The translations under genes and the position numbers were made by a program. The notes under the pieces were generated by a model that saw nothing but the letters and a program-made list of their open reading frames with translations, was not told the DNA's origin and ran no database searches. DNA of 35,490 bases from the NCBI GenBank assembly GCA_903887005.1, contig CAISOH010000323.1, positions 1 to 35,490 of the forward strand. Direction: 5' to 3'. Origin of the DNA: an uncultured Bacteroidota bacterium. Its GTDB lineage: Bacteria > Bacteroidota > Bacteroidia > Chitinophagales > Chitinophagaceae. Positions 7,151 to 17,400 of this stretch are shown piece by piece (within the stretch, counting starts at the first letter, position 1; the number at the start of each line of letters is the position of its first letter).

Positions 7151-7198
7151 TTTAATACAAAAGAGGCTGTCTTTTATGACAGCCTCTTTTGTATTAAA
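7151..7198 (-). terminator. Terminator with a perfect 21-bp stem
   Basis: Bases 7151-7171 and 7178-7198 are exact reverse complements with a TTTTAT loop. The core is GAGGCTGTC/GACAGCCTC with A+T ends, so it can stop transcription from either side. It lies 12 bp past the OmpA-family stop codon and insulates that operon from site C. Confidence 0.9.
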
Positions 7199-7210
7199 CC
7201 TGCGCTTTTG

Positions 7211-9172
7211 CTAATTCCTGGCAGGTGCTATTTTCATTATTGCGCGCCTGTTCTGGCTTCTTCCTTCCGGAGTGCCGTTATCTCCAACAGGAGATCTTTT
7301 CCCATGGCCGGCAGTCTTCAGTCTGCGTGGGCTGATACCCATTTTAGTGAGATGTGCTTTAACTGCATTCGCACGCCTTACAGACAATCTGTTGTTGTAT
7401 GCATCAGATCCTACAATGTCCGTATATCCGTCAATGGTAACATTTATGGTTTTGTCTTCCTTCATCTCATCTGCTGCTTCTTTCAATACAGGATAAGAAA
7501 TTACGTGAATAGTAGTCTTGTTAAAATCAAATAAAATAGGTGTTGAAATGTCTATTTTTTCCTCAATATGCGCCGGTGCAGGTGGCGGTGGCGGTGGTGC
7601 TGGCGCTGTAAGGGTAACGTCAGTGCCATTTGCTGCTGCTGCTGCTGTGCAATTGTTCCCGTTCACTTTAAAGCCTGTGTAGCTGCCTTCGCAAAGGCCG
7701 GTTAAGATAACGGTTTTGCCTGCTGGTACTACACTCGTAAATGATTGTTGGGCTGCGCCATTACGCATGTAATTTACCGTAACTGTCTGCCCGGTATTTA
7801 AACCATTGATGGAAATAGTACCATCACATACGCCGTTTGCTGAGGGATTGGTATTGTTCTCAGAAGAAATAGTAATTGGCGGAGGTATAAGCGTAACAGG
7901 GTTGCCGGTGGAAGTATGTTTGCGTATTTTGGCGTCAATGTCTGTGTATTTGCCTTCGCATAACGAAGTTATTTTTACAGAACCGCTGGCGTCAACGTTG
8001 CCTGTATAGGCAGTCTGGGGAGTTCCTTCCCTTGAGTAATTAACGATTACCTCCTTGCCGGGGCGCAGGCCATGAAGCACAAGTCCTCCATCGCACATGC
8101 CACATTGAGATGGTTGAAGCGCATCTACGGAAATTATCTTCGGAACCTCTTTCTTACCTAAGAAGAAACGAAGGCCCACGTTAAGTCCATAGGAATAGTT
8201 CTCGGTATGAGATACAGAATTTGATACCGAGCTATAGTCCCCTGGCTTATTGGTGAGCATATAAGTATTGCTTCCGGAGTTGTTAAAAGGCTGATACAAA
8301 TAGTATCCGCCAAAATTCAAAGCAACCATGTCTGAGAAAAAGTAATTAAACGAGGGCTGGAACAAAAAACCTACCGAGCCACTTGCATATGAAACTGTTC
8401 CTGTTGTGCTGTTAGGACTTACGCCCAAACCAACATTATAACCCTGGCTGCTTTTTGTATTGAAATAACTCTGCACATTGCCCTCCGGGTTGTTTTTCGA
8501 ATACTGGGCTTTGGTAATCAGGAAGTCACTGCCTGCAGGCGTTGGTGAATTATCATATACCGAAGTCACGCTGCCATCGCCGTTGTTGTTGATTTTGTAA
8601 ATAGCTTCATAATCAAAGGAGGCATTTGTTTTATACTCATTTTTCATCTGCAGGTTAAATAGCAATCCTGCATCTCCTGTAAAACCCCAATGTTTAGAAA
8701 CACGTTTTTTGTATTTCAACAGGAGCGGAATATTGAAATTGTCAATTTTAATCCGCTCATCAATCTGGTTTGCTGATACAACCTGGCGGAAGATGTTTCC
8801 ATTGGCGTCAGTTGACTGGTACTCTGCATGAAAATTATTCAGTGTCAGATCTCCCCATTCTCTCAGGTACATAATACCTGTACCTATACCCCAATGGCGG
8901 TTTTTTCCAAAGAAAAAACCAATTTGGGCGTCACCGCCAACAGCCATTCCATTCTTAAAATCAGGGGTCCCGGTATTCATGTTAACCCCGTTCAGATAGT
9001 TAGCCGTCGTATTAGTATTCATGTGCTGGATATATCCGCCTCCGAGGAAGTTTAAGTCCAAAACCCATCTTGATAAATCCGCATCGGTAGCATAGTTCTT
9101 TACCGGCGGCGTTTGTGCGAAGGTTGATAATGCTCCAAAAGCTGCTATCAACAAGAAAATTGTTTTTTTCAT
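7211..9172 (-). CDS. OmpA-family outer membrane protein with N-terminal barrel
   Basis: The 653-aa protein links the outer membrane to peptidoglycan. A signal peptide (1-19, ending STFAQ) is followed by a PorT/OMP beta-barrel-like region to about 345, with alternating aromatic strands such as YGLNVGLRFFLGKK. Two short repeated modules (about 350-430 and 435-520) follow, each with a Cys-x-G opening and LCEGKYT / LCEGSYT closing. A Pro-rich linker (APPPPPPAPAH) comes next, then an OmpA C-terminal domain (about 545-653) with ILFDFNKTTIH, INVTIDGYTD and NRLSVRRANAVKAHL. These carry the usual Asp and Arg contacts for diaminopimelate. It starts 26 bp after the adhesin gene, so the two form an operon, and the terminator at 7151-7198 ends it. 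A role in adhesin anchoring is inferred from this context only. Confidence 0.88.
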   Translation of the reverse strand: MKKTIFLLIAAFGALSTFAQTPPVKNYATDADLSRWVLDLNFLGGGYIQHMNTNTTANYLNGVNMNTGTPDFKNGMAVGGDAQIGFFFGKNRHWGIGTGIMYLREWGDLTLNNFHAEYQSTDANGNIFRQVVSANQIDERIKIDNFNIPLLLKYKKRVSKHWGFTGDAGLLFNLQMKNEYKTNASFDYEAIYKINNNGDGSVTSVYDNSPTPAGSDFLITKAQYSKNNPEGNVQSYFNTKSSQGYNVGLGVSPNSTTGTVSYASGSVGFLFQPSFNYFFSDMVALNFGGYYLYQPFNNSGSNTYMLTNKPGDYSSVSNSVSHTENYSYGLNVGLRFFLGKKEVPKIISVDALQPSQCGMCDGGLVLHGLRPGKEVIVNYSREGTPQTAYTGNVDASGSVKITSLCEGKYTDIDAKIRKHTSTGNPVTLIPPPITISSENNTNPSANGVCDGTISINGLNTGQTVTVNYMRNGAAQQSFTSVVPAGKTVILTGLCEGSYTGFKVNGNNCTAAAAANGTDVTLTAPAPPPPPPAPAHIEEKIDISTPILFDFNKTTIHVISYPVLKEAADEMKEDKTINVTIDGYTDIVGSDAYNNRLSVRRANAVKAHLTKMGISPRRLKTAGHGKRSPVGDNGTPEGRSQNRRAIMKIAPARN

Positions 9173-9198
9173 TTTTTATAGATTTTAATGTTGAAAAT

Positions 9199-12100
9199 TT
9201 AGTTTTTAATAAATCTTGCTGAAGATATTTTTACACCATCGCGATAACAAATGACGAGGTAGATTCCATTAGGATACTGCGAAACGTCAAGCTGTGCTGA
9301 ATTGTCTGTTACCGTTGCTGTGTATAGCTTTTGGCCAAGCATGTTCAATACTTCCACCTGCATATTTCCTGGGTCAGTGGTATTTATTTCTACACTGATG
9401 ACATCCTTTGCGGGGTTAGGGTAAACCTTAACCTCGGTTATACTGGTTTTCAATGCTGCGCCGGAAGGTTTGTTATAATAGGCCTTTTGTATGCAGCCAT
9501 TGTGGGTAATCTTAACCCAATAGTTCTTATTTGTCACGTCCGGATTGTTAATGAGATAGTCCTGGTTCATCTCGCCCTGAATTATTGATGGCGCCAATGT
9601 AGCTGCATCATCATAACCCCATTGGTAAGCTTCTTCATTATTTTGAAGGCAAACAAATGATTTAGTGAAATAAACCACCTGTGGAGGTACATCTGCTTTT
9701 TGAGTGCCTACATTTACTGTAAATGATGTGCCATTTATTGAACAGCCAGTATTCATCACTGTTGAAGTAAGTGTTATCGCTGCGTTACCCGGATTTTTGA
9801 AATTTACCAGGGCATATTGTCCAGTACTACCTGTGGCTGATATCTTTGCATTAACCGCGCTCCAGATATACTTTACACCTGAAGGTGGTAATGTGGCAGC
9901 TCCGAAATTCTGAAAAAATACGCTGTCACAAACCGAATTGGGAGAGGTTAAGGCGATGACCGGCGCTGCTGGAAGCTGATTTACAGTAATTGTTTTTGTT
10001 GCTGTAGCTATGCCGCACATATTGGTAACTGTATAAATAATTGTGCTGGTGCCTGCTGTAACTCCGGTAACAACTCCCCCGGTAACTGTTGCTATAGCAT
10101 TGCTGCTGCTCCATACGCCACCGGTTACAACATCTGTTAATGTAATGGTTGAACCCACACATACACCTGATGCGCTGCCGGTTATACTGCCTGCATTTGG
10201 CAAAGGATTTACTGTGATAATTTTTGTTGCTGTAGCTGTGCCGCATACATTAGTAACTGAATACATTATTGTATCCACACCAGCTGTAACTCCTGAAACA
10301 TTACCACCGGAAACTGTTGCTGTCGCATTACTGCTGCTCCATACTCCGCCGGTTGCAACATCTGCTAATGTGATGGTGGCATTAACACACACACTTGATG
10401 CACCTGTTATATTACCTGCATTTGGTAATGGATTTACTGTGATTACTTTTGTAGCAGGTATTGTTCCACAAACGTTGGTAACTGTATAGATGATGGTATC
10501 TGTACCTGCTGTAACACCAGTAACAACACCTGTTGAACCAACGGTAGCTGTTGCATTGCTGCTGCTCCATACTCCGCCGACTGCAATATCCGTTAATGTG
10601 ATAGTTGCATTAACACATACACTTGCTGCCCCTGTTATAGTACCGGCATTTGGCAAAGGATTTACTGTGATGATTTTCTTGGCTATATCTGTACCGCATA
10701 CATTAGTAACTGAATACATTATTGTATCCACACCAGCTGTAACTCCTGAAACATTACCACCGGAAACTGTTGCTGTCGCATTACTGCTGCTCCATACTCC
10801 GCCGGTTGCAACATCTGCTAATGTGATGGTTGCATTAACACACACACTTGATGCACCTGTTATATTACCTGCATCCGGTAATGGATTTACTGTTATTACT
10901 TTTGTAGCAGGTATTGTTCCGCAAACGTTGGTAACTGTATAGATGATGGTGTCTGTACCTGCTGTAACACCGGTAACAACACCTGTTGAACCAACGGTAG
11001 CTGTTGCATTGCTGCTGCTCCATACTCCGCCAGCTGCAATATCCGTTAATGTGATAGTTGCATTAACACATACACTTGCTGCCCCTGTTATTGTACCTGC
11101 ATACGGTAATGGATTTATTGTAATCGTGGTTGTTGCTGCTGTTGTTCCGCATCCATTAGTAACTCTGTATATAATGGTATCTATGCCTGCGGTAACTCCG
11201 GTAACCACGCCTGTTGGACTCACAGAAGCCGTAGCATTGCTGCTTCCCCAAACACCGCCGGGTACGTTATCTGATAATGTGATTGCAGAACCAACGCAAA
11301 CACTTGCAGCTCCTGTTATACTGCCTGCATTTGGTAAACCATTTACAGTAACAGTGTGTATCGCAGTTGCCGTACCACAGATATTAGTGACTGTATAAAT
11401 AATTGTATCAATACCGGTTGAAACTCCCGTAACATAGCCAAATAGTACCCTGGCATGAGCGTTGCTGCTGCTCCATCCACCGCCTGAAGCCGTCTCAGAA
11501 AGTGAAATTGCAGAACCAACACATACAAATGCAGGTCCGCTTATGATGCCTGCATCCGGGCCTACTTTTATATTTACGGCTTTTGATGATGTGCCACATG
11601 CATTTGTTACTGTATAGATAATTGTGGCCTGACCACCGGTAACTCCCGTAACGATACCGGAACCGCTGCCCACTGTCGCCTGCGATGTATTGCTGCTGCT
11701 CCATATACCACCTGCTGTTGCGTCTGATAATGTAATAGAAGAGCCAATACATACCGTTGTTGGACCTGTTATAACGCCCATACCCGGGCCTACTGTAATA
11801 TATTTAGTAGCGGTGCAACCGCCTGATAAGTTATAAGAAATAAGCGGCGAGCCAGAAGATACTCCGGTAACAATGCCGGAACCTGATCCTACTGTTGCCT
11901 GCGTAGTATTATTGCTGCTCCATACGCCACCTGTGGGAGTACCTGTTAAAGTTATTGAACCACCAGTACAAACATTGGATGGCCCTGTTATTACCGATGA
12001 CCCTGAATTAACCCTGAAGGTATCAGTAGCAATACAACCAGCAGGGGTTGTATATTGAATATCAGTATTACCTGGTGTTAACCCGGTAACCATGCCTGAA

Positions 12101-13563
12101 ACAGAATCAATTGTTGCAACAGCAGTATCGCTGCTTATCCATCTGCCCCCGGTTGTAGAGTCGCTCAAAACTGTTGTGCCACCTGCGCAAACATTTTTTG
12201 TTCCACTTATTAGTGGAGCACTACATGCAGAAGGAGTGATGTCAACATAACTGCCATTAATAGCAATAGCGCCGTTAATAGTAAGTGCTCTTCCGTTAAG
12301 AGTGTCATTTGTTTCTAAGGAGATAGCGCCTGCAACAACCATTGTTCCGTTGAAAACAGAATTAGAATATATATCCACTGCTCCGTCAATCTTCCAATAC
12401 ACATTTTTTGCCTGCGCTCCGTTGAGCAATATAATTTTAGAAAAAGTGCTGGTTGTAAAAGAACCATTTATCTTGATAACAAATACAGCGTTGGCATCAC
12501 CCTCTGCATTGAGGTAGAGATTGCCGGTTAATTGTGTTATGCCGGTTACCTGGTATGAATGAGGCGTAAGTACCAGGCCATGTCCAAAATCCGGAGGATC
12601 CAGTAACAGAATATCAGCAGGCATCGCAACGAGATAATTATAAACATTAGTGAGATCACCTGCAGCCGCTGCCGTAGAAGGATCCATAGCGTGAATAGTA
12701 CCGGTTACATTTAAAGGATTAAAGCCGGTAGGCGTAGTGGAATTTGCTCCAACATCGCCAATAACATAGGTCACCGGAGTGCTGGTAACAGCGCCTATGC
12801 TGGAAAATACACCATATGCTCCTGTAGAAGCAAGCGCTGGTGCCGGAGGACCTGTTAGTAAAGGGCTTCCGCAACCTATAGGAGTATATGCAACTAACTG
12901 ACTTACTAAAATAGCAGCATTAAGCGCCAGCGCTCTTCCTTCCAGTGTATCAAGTGTGCTGGTCATGTCAATTTGGCCATTGGCAACAATAGTTCCTCTT
13001 AATGTAGTTCCCGTAGCCACATTTACAGCGCCACCAACTTGCCAGAACACATTACATGCCAGGGCACCGTTGATCAATTTGATCTTAGATAGTGGATTTG
13101 TAGAAAGAACTCCACCAATTTGAAAAATAAATACCGCGTTTGGATCTCCCGCTGCATCTAAAATAAGGTCCGATGTTAATGTTGCTGCCCCCACTGCTTT
13201 ATACACGCCGGCGCCAAGGGTATTACCTAGTCCAAACGGACTGGCCAAAGGGCCGGTAGGTATTGCAGTACTCAATTCAGTATAAAGATTGATCACATCA
13301 GGTGTACAAAGCCCGGTTGCAACATCAAATTGGTGCATCACACCGTCAACATTACCGAAGCCGGTAACACTGCCCGCAAGGTTCGAGCCTACATCTCCTG
13401 TAAGGTGTGTAAGATACTTGGTCCCCGAGCAGGTCATTGCTCCATTAGTTGTGAAGAGGACAAAATTTGCTGCCGCACCAAGGGTTGGCCTCTGTCCGTA
13501 GTTCACATTTGGCATTAAAAACAGAATGGCCGCTGTTAATGCATTTAGTAGTTTTTGTTTCAT
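9199..13563 (-). CDS. T9SS-secreted giant adhesin: two DUF3494 domains plus ten Ig-like repeats
   Basis: The 1454-aa surface protein starts with a signal peptide (1-23). Two tandem DUF3494 (ice-binding-like beta-helix) domains follow at about 27-230 and 245-445. Each has LTGDVGSN / YVIGDVGAN-type starts, GDPNAVFIFQI / GDANAVFVIKI, and NVFWQVGGAV / NVYWKIDGAV motifs. Next come ten Ig-like (Big_2-type) repeats of about 75 residues (about 446-1210), each with SVCVxxxITL, GGVWSSSNATATV, VTGVTAGxDTIIY and TNxCGT, so two Cys per repeat. After an unassigned region the C-terminus (about 1370-1454) is a T9SS type A sorting domain with EVKVYPNPAKD and LDVSQYPNGIYLV. The protein is therefore secreted and probably surface-attached. 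DUF3494 proteins bind ice in some species, but in mesophiles many are simply adhesins. It is followed by the OmpA-family gene. Confidence 0.9.
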   Translation of the reverse strand: MKQKLLNALTAAILFLMPNVNYGQRPTLGAAANFVLFTTNGAMTCSGTKYLTHLTGDVGSNLAGSVTGFGNVDGVMHQFDVATGLCTPDVINLYTELSTAIPTGPLASPFGLGNTLGAGVYKAVGAATLTSDLILDAAGDPNAVFIFQIGGVLSTNPLSKIKLINGALACNVFWQVGGAVNVATGTTLRGTIVANGQIDMTSTLDTLEGRALALNAAILVSQLVAYTPIGCGSPLLTGPPAPALASTGAYGVFSSIGAVTSTPVTYVIGDVGANSTTPTGFNPLNVTGTIHAMDPSTAAAAGDLTNVYNYLVAMPADILLLDPPDFGHGLVLTPHSYQVTGITQLTGNLYLNAEGDANAVFVIKINGSFTTSTFSKIILLNGAQAKNVYWKIDGAVDIYSNSVFNGTMVVAGAISLETNDTLNGRALTINGAIAINGSYVDITPSACSAPLISGTKNVCAGGTTVLSDSTTGGRWISSDTAVATIDSVSGMVTGLTPGNTDIQYTTPAGCIATDTFRVNSGSSVITGPSNVCTGGSITLTGTPTGGVWSSNNTTQATVGSGSGIVTGVSSGSPLISYNLSGGCTATKYITVGPGMGVITGPTTVCIGSSITLSDATAGGIWSSSNTSQATVGSGSGIVTGVTGGQATIIYTVTNACGTSSKAVNIKVGPDAGIISGPAFVCVGSAISLSETASGGGWSSSNAHARVLFGYVTGVSTGIDTIIYTVTNICGTATAIHTVTVNGLPNAGSITGAASVCVGSAITLSDNVPGGVWGSSNATASVSPTGVVTGVTAGIDTIIYRVTNGCGTTAATTTITINPLPYAGTITGAASVCVNATITLTDIAAGGVWSSSNATATVGSTGVVTGVTAGTDTIIYTVTNVCGTIPATKVITVNPLPDAGNITGASSVCVNATITLADVATGGVWSSSNATATVSGGNVSGVTAGVDTIMYSVTNVCGTDIAKKIITVNPLPNAGTITGAASVCVNATITLTDIAVGGVWSSSNATATVGSTGVVTGVTAGTDTIIYTVTNVCGTIPATKVITVNPLPNAGNITGASSVCVNATITLADVATGGVWSSSNATATVSGGNVSGVTAGVDTIMYSVTNVCGTATATKIITVNPLPNAGSITGSASGVCVGSTITLTDVVTGGVWSSSNAIATVTGGVVTGVTAGTSTIIYTVTNMCGIATATKTITVNQLPAAPVIALTSPNSVCDSVFFQNFGAATLPPSGVKYIWSAVNAKISATGSTGQYALVNFKNPGNAAITLTSTVMNTGCSINGTSFTVNVGTQKADVPPQVVYFTKSFVCLQNNEEAYQWGYDDAATLAPSIIQGEMNQDYLINNPDVTNKNYWVKITHNGCIQKAYYNKPSGAALKTSITEVKVYPNPAKDVISVEINTTDPGNMQVEVLNMLGQKLYTATVTDNSAQLDVSQYPNGIYLVICYRDGVKISSARFIKN
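10209..11114 (-). repeat. 453-bp tandem duplication inside the adhesin
   Basis: Ig repeats 6+7 and 8+9 form two adjacent 453-bp blocks (151 codons) that are nearly identical in DNA. For example, ATGATGGTATCTGTACCTGC at 10490 recurs as ATGATGGTGTCTGTACCTGC at 10943 on the + strand. Differences are scattered single bases. This indicates a recent in-frame two-repeat duplication. Boundaries are approximate. Confidence 0.85.
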
Positions 13564-13707
13564 TTTTAATTTATTTTAGTTTTGTAAAGAATGTATTTTA
13601 TAATAAGGGAAGATGGTACAAGTTGAGGGAGGAGATGAATGTTAACAATGATAAATGTCAAGGCGGAGCTTGTTTTTCATCAGATGTTGTATGATCTTCA
13701 CCAGCCC

Positions 13708-13767
13708 TTATCCTGATATCCGTTTGCGGTACCTGGAATAAAATGTGCAGTGATTGGTGATTTTCAT
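13708..13767 (-). CDS. Possible 19-aa leader peptide of the adhesin operon
   Basis: A 20-codon ORF, MKITNHCTFYSRYRKRISG-stop, begins 39 bp downstream of the -7 element of site D. That is where the real start codons of both csbD genes, the 64-aa gene and the YRFEG gene sit relative to their -7 elements. The adhesin ATG itself is about 145 bp further on, giving an unusually long leader. The peptide is basic and unrecognised. It could be a regulatory uORF, the remains of an ancestral regulon gene displaced by the adhesin, or coincidence. Confidence 0.3.
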   Translation of the reverse strand: MKITNHCTFYSRYRKRISG

Positions 13768-13805
13768 GTTTTTTATTTTAATTGTGAATGATTTTCCACA
13801 AGAAG

Positions 13806-13871
13806 CAAAGGTAGAAACCCCGGTTAACGTGGCTGTTACACAACTATTGTTAATAGTTACATCATTCACAC
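13806..13871 (-). promoter_or_regulatory. Regulon promoter site D (adhesin/OmpA operon)
   Basis: The minus strand reads GTGTGAATGATGTAAC (13871-13856), then TGTAAC (13840-13835), exactly 21 bp from the first half-site. After 21 bp comes TACCTTTG (13813-13806), a perfect Bacteroidetes TAnnTTTG. Between the half-sites lies a perfect inverted repeat AACTATT-AAC-AATAGTT. ATTCACAA (13789-13782) is the inverted flanking block. This is the best-preserved copy. The remainder of 13564-13800 holds the 19-aa ORF and no other evident feature. Confidence 0.78.
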
Positions 13872-13892
13872 TTTTCTGTTTGGTGTGAAAAT

Positions 13893-13929
13893 TAAAAAAA
13901 AAGAGCGTTGCTGGATAAGCAACACTCTT
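13893..13929 (-). terminator. Terminator of the regulator/kinase operon
   Basis: On the minus strand AAGAGTGTTGC (13929-13919) pairs with GCAACGCTCTT (13911-13901) with one mismatch and a 7-base loop. It is followed by a run of T. It lies about 60 bp past the response-regulator stop codon and separates that operon from site D. Confidence 0.85.
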
Positions 13930-13990
13930 CCGGTATCCTGAATTTGATCCAGTATTTTTTTGGTTTTGTCTTTTTTCTTTTGATTAAAAA

Positions 13991-14422
13991 TTACATCCTG
14001 TCCATATACCAACTCAGTTCCTTTTCCATTTTTTTGTAACGGAAAATTGTTGAGATGATTTTTTGTAAGCGAATGAATGCCGTTTCACTTTTCACTACAT
14101 AATCAAATGCCCTGTGATGCATACAATTTATAGCCACATCAATTTTATCCTGTGAGGATAACATCACAACAGGAATATCAGGATTGTAAGCTTTAATTTT
14201 ATCCAATGTTTCCATTCCGTTCATTGCATTTTTGACAATGCCATCAAGATGATAATCAAGAATGATCACGTCAGGGTTGTGGGATAAATTACTCATACAA
14301 AGTTCTCCGGTTGCATAAGTTTCAATATCAAAATCTGCATTCTCCAGGAATTCAATTTCCAGTAATTTTAAAAACAATGCGTCGTCATCAATCAGGAAAA
14401 GCTTTATTTTTTCGTTGTTCAT
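13991..14422 (-). CDS. Single-domain response regulator (CheY-like receiver)
   Basis: The 143-aa protein is one receiver domain. It has the acidic pair in LFLIDDDALF (residues 11-13), the phosphoacceptor Asp in VIILDYHLDG (near 55), the conserved Ser in VVMLSSQDK and the Lys in YVVKSETAF. There is no DNA-binding output domain; the C-terminal 20 residues (FRYKKMEKELSWYMDRM) are a short charged helix. Its ATG overlaps the stop of the hybrid kinase by one base (TAATG), so translation is coupled and the two are partners. It is expected either to receive phosphate from the kinase's HPt domain or to act as a phosphate sink. How the signal reaches DNA is not visible; the AraC-type protein two genes upstream is the obvious candidate partner. 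Confidence 0.9.
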   Translation of the reverse strand: MNNEKIKLFLIDDDALFLKLLEIEFLENADFDIETYATGELCMSNLSHNPDVIILDYHLDGIVKNAMNGMETLDKIKAYNPDIPVVMLSSQDKIDVAINCMHHRAFDYVVKSETAFIRLQKIISTIFRYKKMEKELSWYMDRM

Positions 14423-17400
14423 TAGTTAGTATTTTTAATAGTGTTAAATTCTTCTTGCAATTCTATGCAGGCCTGTTCGCAAATGTTCCCAAGCTGCAGA
14501 ACTAAGTCTGGTATTCCTTCACTCTCCCGCTGCGTTCTGGCATATTCCAGAACCTTTTTTGCCATGTTTTCAAAGTCTGCATTGATTCCCATTATTGAAA
14601 ATGAGGGAATCATTTTATGAATGGCAGCATACAATGAATTCCAGTCTTCATCTAGGAGGCTTTTCTTCATCGCGCTTATCAATGGTGGGGTTTGTTCCAG
14701 GTAGAGTGAAATCATTTCCATCATTAACTGACGATTGGATTTTGTACGGCGGATTAAATATTCAAGATCGATACATCTCAGCTTTTTACTTATAGTTACA
14801 CTATTTGCATCATATCGGGTAATTGCCGGTTTCTTTACCAGGCTGATAATTTTATTGTACAATAATTTTTCGTCAACTGGTTTTGCTATGTAATCATTCA
14901 TCCCGACAGCCTTGCATTTTGCTAAATCAACGGTTGTTACATCCGCTGTTAATGCGATAATGGGGATTTTTGAATTCATTTTGTCACGGATGTAATCCGT
15001 AGCTTCAAACCCGTTCATTTCCGGCATCTGCAGATCCATCAATATAATATCATAAGATTTACTTTGCAGTTTCTCTATGGCTATTTTCCCATTGGCCGCA
15101 ATATCCCTATCAAATCCGAAATCGTCAAGGATAGTTTTCATTAGTAATTGGTTAAGTGCAATATCTTCTACTACCAATACTTTAATGTTCTTTATTTCAG
15201 TATCCAGTTCAAATAGTCCTGCATCAAACTCAGCCGATGCTCCCGTTTTTAGATAGCTTAAAGTAAAACTAAAAATGGATCCCTCATTTATTTTGCTTTT
15301 TACAATGATAGTGCCACCTTGAGATTCCACTAATTGTTTTACTATTGCAAGCCCTAAGCCGGTTCCGCCATACAGCCTTGAGGTGTCGCTGGATGCCTGC
15401 TGGAAGTTTTCAAAAATATTTCCGATTTTTTTTTCAGATATTCCAATCCCGGTATCGGTAATTGAAAATTCAATGGTTACTTTATGTTCATCTTCATGCT
15501 GCAAACGGACATCTACTGTAATTGTTCCATTTGTTGTAAATTTTACGGCATTACTCACCAGATTTAATATAATCTGGTTCAAACGCACGGGGTCACCAAC
15601 CAATACTCCGGGAATTTTGTCATCATAGTTTTTAACTAACACTAAATTCTTTTCCTGGATTTTTGTATCAAACAAATGAAGCATGGCGGATATTGATAAA
15701 TCCATTTTAAACGGAATTTGCTCAAATGTCATTTTGCCCGCATCTACTTTTGCCAAATCAAGTATGTCATTAATAAGTACGATCAATGCGTCGCCGCTTA
15801 TCTTTATCGCTGTTAAATATTCTCTTTGTTTTACTGACAGATCTGTTTTCATTACCACCTTTGTAAATCCGATGATCGCATTCATAGGCGTTCGGATTTC
15901 ATGGCTCATGTTCGATAGAAACTGCTGTTTTGCTTTCACCGCATCTTCCGCAATTTGTGTCGCTTTTTCTGCTTTGCCTTTTGCTTCTTCCGCAATTCCG
16001 GTAGCTAATTCAGCGAAAACTATCGCCTCTGTCAGTTCCTGTTCAATTCTTTTCCGGCCAGTAATGTCTGTCCTTATAGCTACATACTGGTAAGGCTTGC
16101 CTTGTTCATTCACAAAAGGAACAATTGTAGTATCTACCCAATAAGTAGTTCCATCCTTTGCTTTGTTTTTTATGTCGCCGCTCCATATTTTTCCGTTGGC
16201 TATGGTTGTCCATAAATCACGGATAAACTCTTTCGGATGGAACCCGGAATTAACGATGCGATGGTCCTGCCCTATTAATTCCTCCCTGGTATATTTTGAA
16301 ATAGCGCAGAAGTTGTCATTCACATAGTTGATAATCCCTTTCTGGTCCGTAATGGCAACTATGGAAGATTCATCAAGTGCTAATTTATAATCCGAAATTT
16401 CTTTTATACTTTTCTCTAAATTCTCTTCTATCCTTTTTTGTTCCGTAATATCTCTTGCCACTACAACTACCCCAAGCACATTTCCCTGCTCATCTTTATA
16501 AACAGAACCATTAAACAGGACTTCAGTAAGCTTGCCATCCATTATAGTTAACGGATAATTTGCTACAAATCCATGTGCAAAAACCTGTTGATAAACCTCC
16601 CGTGCTTTATCTGGATCAGTGAAGTAGTCAAAAAAATCAGTGCCGATTAAAAGCTCCCGTGGTACCCCTGTTATGTTTACAGAAGCATTATTCATATCCG
16701 TTATTTTTCCATCCGGACTAATGGTAAACAGTGGGTCAAGGCTGGCTTCTATCAGGCTTCTGGCATATTGTGAAGCTAATTTTGTGGCGTAGTTAAATGC
16801 TTCTGATTCTTTATTCGCAATTTCCAGCTTTTCCTTCTCTTTGTTTTGAAATTCAAGTTCTTTGTCGGCAATGACTAACTCTGCGGCGCGTTTTTCTTTC
16901 TCGCTGGTTTGAAAAATAAGTTCTTTGTTGGCTATCAACAACTCTGCGGCGCGTTTTTCTTTCTCATTGTTTTGAAAGGCAAGTTCTTTATTGGCAATGA
17001 ATAACTCTTCAGCCCTTTTTTCTTTTTCATCACTTTGAAAAGCAAGCTCTTTATTGGCTATGAATAACTCATTTGCCCTTTTTTCTTTTTCATCGTTTTG
17101 AAAAGCAAGTTCTATGTTCGCAATGAACAACTCATCTGCCCTTTTTTCTTTTTCATCGTTTTGAAAAGCAAGTTCTTTGTTGGCGATGACTAATTCTGCT
17201 GCCCTTTTTTCTTTCTCGTCGTTTTGAAAAGCACGTTCTTTATCCGCTGATAATAATTCCCTTGCTACAAACACAACGCCTGATACATTTCCTTTCTCAT
17301 CCTTAAAAACAGAACCGTTAAATAGCAAATCTGTCAGCTTGCCATCCAATATGGTCAGCTGAAAATTTTTAATAAAGCCCTTTTCAAATACTTCCTTACA

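Noticed and set aside
10043-11398. Three + strand open frames of about 150 codons with a 453-bp period
   Set aside because: They mirror the Ig-like repeats of the adhesin on the minus strand; their regular length comes from the tandem duplication.
16810-17238. CRISPR-like periodic repeat
   Set aside because: The period is 63 bp with no unique spacers, and the frame is maintained as a coiled coil, so it is coding.
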